A stretch of DNA of 5,907 nucleotides from Streptomyces sp. NRRL WC-3549 (GTDB taxonomy: Bacteria > Actinomycetota > Actinomycetes > Streptomycetales > Streptomycetaceae): positions 262,469 to 268,375 of the forward strand of contig NZ_KL585394.1 of the NCBI RefSeq assembly GCF_000721935.1. The letters run 5' to 3'. The notes below the pieces were generated by a model. The model searched no databases, was not told the DNA's origin, and worked only from the letters and a program-made list of their open reading frames with translations. Made by a program: the position numbers and the translations under genes. Positions 4,825-5,907 of this stretch are shown here, in pieces. Every line of letters starts with the position of its first letter. Positions within the stretch are counted from its first letter, which is position 1.

Positions 4825-5907
4825 ACTGGGTGGGGACAGCGGGGACAGGGGCCGGTACGGAGCCGGTGAGGGTGGGTCCCAGCAGCCAGGCCGCGATCTC
4901 GCGGATGGCGCCGGAACCGCCGGGTGTGGTCGTGACGGCGCGCGCGGCGGCGCGTACCACGTCGTGGGCGCTCGCGACGGCGACGGGCCAGCCCGCCAGT
5001 CCGAAGCAGGGCAGGTCGTTGACGTCGTTGCCGACGTAGAGCACGCGCTGCGGGTCGACGGACCGCTCCTCGCACCACTGCTTGAGCGCCAGGTCCTTGC
5101 GGTCGACGCCGTGCAGGACGGGGACGCGGAGCTTGTGGGCGCGGGCGGCGACGACCGGGTTCTGCTCGGTGGAGAGGATGAGCAGCGGTACGCCGGCCTT
5201 GCGCAGGGCGGCGATACCGAGGCCGTCCCCCCGGTGCACGGCGACGGTCTCGCGGCCGTCGGAGTCGACGAGGACCCGGTCGTCGGTCTGCGTGCCGTCG
5301 AAGTCGAGCACGACGGCGTCGACGTCCGCGCGGGTCGGCAGGGGGGCGGGGTCCAGCAGCGGGGCGAGCGCGCGGGCGCGGTCCAGGTCGTGCGGGTCGT
5401 CGATCTCCAGCGTCCGCGCCGGGTCGGTCGCCACGAGGGCGGTGTGCCCGAAGAAGCGGTGGCGGTGGGCGCGGAAGCCGGTGACGTCCATGGCGTACGC
5501 GGCGCCGGTCTCCAGGAAGTCCTGGGGGCGGTCCTGGCGGCGGGGGCGTACGGCCTTGTCGTGGTTGACGCCGTAGGTGCCGTCCTCGACCGCGCTGCCG
5601 TCGCGCCACACGAAGCCGTGGAAGGGGGCGACCGTGACGGCGGTGTCGGCGCCTTCGCGGGCGACGGCGCGGGCGACACCGTCGACGTCCTCACGGCTGA
5701 GGAAGGGGCTGGTGCACTGGACGAGGAGGACCACGTCGGCGGTGCGGCCGTGTGCCATCGCCTCGTAGGCGTCCAGGGCGTGGAGGACCGCCGCCTCGCT
5801 GGTGGCCGTGTCCCCGGCGATCGCGGCGGGACGGGCCACGCAGTGCAGCCGCGTCTCCTCCCCCACGGCGCCGGCCGCGGCGCGGGCCGCCTCGGCGATC
5901 GCCGGGG
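4823..5907 (-). CDS. neuA: CMP-acylneuraminate cytidylyltransferase fused to KdsC/YrbI-type HAD phosphatase, 5' end outside the window
   Basis: The visible 360 residues (numbered from codon 5903-5905) form two domains. Residues 1 to about 182 are the C-terminal two-thirds of a NeuA-type transferase, which makes CMP-nonulosonate from CTP. It shows AIAEAARAA, ARPAAIAGDTATSEAAVLHAL, VVLLVQCTSPF, RRQDRPQDFLETGAAYA and LEIDDPHDLDRA. The N-terminal nucleotide-binding loop is beyond the edge. Residues about 196-342 are a HAD phosphatase related to KdsC/YrbI and Kdn-9-phosphatase: DFDGTQTDD (Asp201 nucleophile, Asp203), LST (244-246), Lys270 in GVDRKD, and GNDVNDLP (Asp294, Asp297). All four HAD motifs are intact, so the domain should be active. 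The frame has no stop up to the edge and matches the family upstream of the first GTG (5864-5866), so that GTG is not the start. The order transferase then HAD is the same as in animal CMAS. This is the first visible gene of the three-gene operon, and the fusion implies a phosphorylated synthase product. Confidence 0.92.
   Translation of the reverse strand, partial: PAIAEAARAAAGAVGEETRLHCVARPAAIAGDTATSEAAVLHALDAYEAMAHGRTADVVLLVQCTSPFLSREDVDGVARAVAREGADTAVTVAPFHGFVWRDGSAVEDGTYGVNHDKAVRPRRQDRPQDFLETGAAYAMDVTGFRAHRHRFFGHTALVATDPARTLEIDDPHDLDRARALAPLLDPAPLPTRADVDAVVLDFDGTQTDDRVLVDSDGRETVAVHRGDGLGIAALRKAGVPLLILSTEQNPVVAARAHKLRVPVLHGVDRKDLALKQWCEERSVDPQRVLYVGNDVNDLPCFGLAGWPVAVASAHDVVRAAARAVTTTPGGSGAIREIAAWLLGPTLTGSVPAPVPAVPTQ

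Noticed and set aside
2814..5609. A 931-codon open frame on the minus strand
   Set aside because: Only the last 347 codons are protein-like. The rest is Arg/Pro/Gly-rich, lies out of frame with the clear synthase and cytidylyltransferase genes, and reflects the lack of stop codons in G/C-rich DNA.
5864..5866. GTG as the start of the cytidylyltransferase gene
   Set aside because: The frame stays open to the window edge, and AIAEAARAA just upstream matches the family. Starting here would also remove the nucleotide-binding loop.

Overview
The window is high-GC actinobacterial DNA, most likely Streptomyces or a close relative. The evidence is the strong G/C bias at third codon positions, a receptor-type Ser/Thr kinase of the usual Streptomyces style, a TAGACT -10 box placed for a leaderless message, and a sugar-acid cell-wall gene set of a kind known from this group. 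The window has five complete protein-coding genes and one truncated gene in two convergent blocks. I see no tRNA, rRNA, CRISPR array or insertion sequence. The first 15 bases match a Nextera/Tn5 mosaic-end adapter, and the right edge cuts a gene, so this may be an entire short contig.

Left block, plus strand. Positions 1-181 are non-coding and hold a strong 35-base interrupted palindrome (37-71). Next comes a membrane-anchored Ser/Thr protein kinase (182-1801) with a Cys-containing extracytoplasmic C-terminal domain. Its kinase domain keeps every catalytic motif but lacks about 14-15 residues where the beta4-beta5 turn, strand beta5 and gatekeeper should be. A candidate hairpin terminator and a leaderless-type promoter separate it from a 219-residue single-pass membrane protein of unknown function (1871-2530). 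A 56-residue membrane protein with a good ribosome binding site follows (2616-2786).

Right block, minus strand, read from right to left. It starts with a 5'-truncated fusion of a CMP-acylneuraminate cytidylyltransferase and a HAD phosphatase (4823 to beyond 5907). Twelve bases later comes a NeuB-type nonulosonate synthase without the usual C-terminal SAF domain (3869-4810), and eleven bases after that a polysialyltransferase-like glycosyltransferase (2814-3857). The tight spacing indicates one operon. Together the three can be read as a short pathway: NeuB condenses a hexose or hexosamine, possibly its 6-phosphate, with PEP; the HAD domain removes the 9-phosphate; the transferase domain activates the sugar with CTP; and the last enzyme transfers it to an acceptor or growing polymer. 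Streptomyces walls are known to contain Kdn-based teichulosonic acids, so a Kdn-type wall polymer is the likeliest product, but the exact sugar cannot be read from this sequence.

The two blocks converge with only 27 bases between stop codons. The kinase and the wall-sugar operon being neighbours does not by itself show a functional link.
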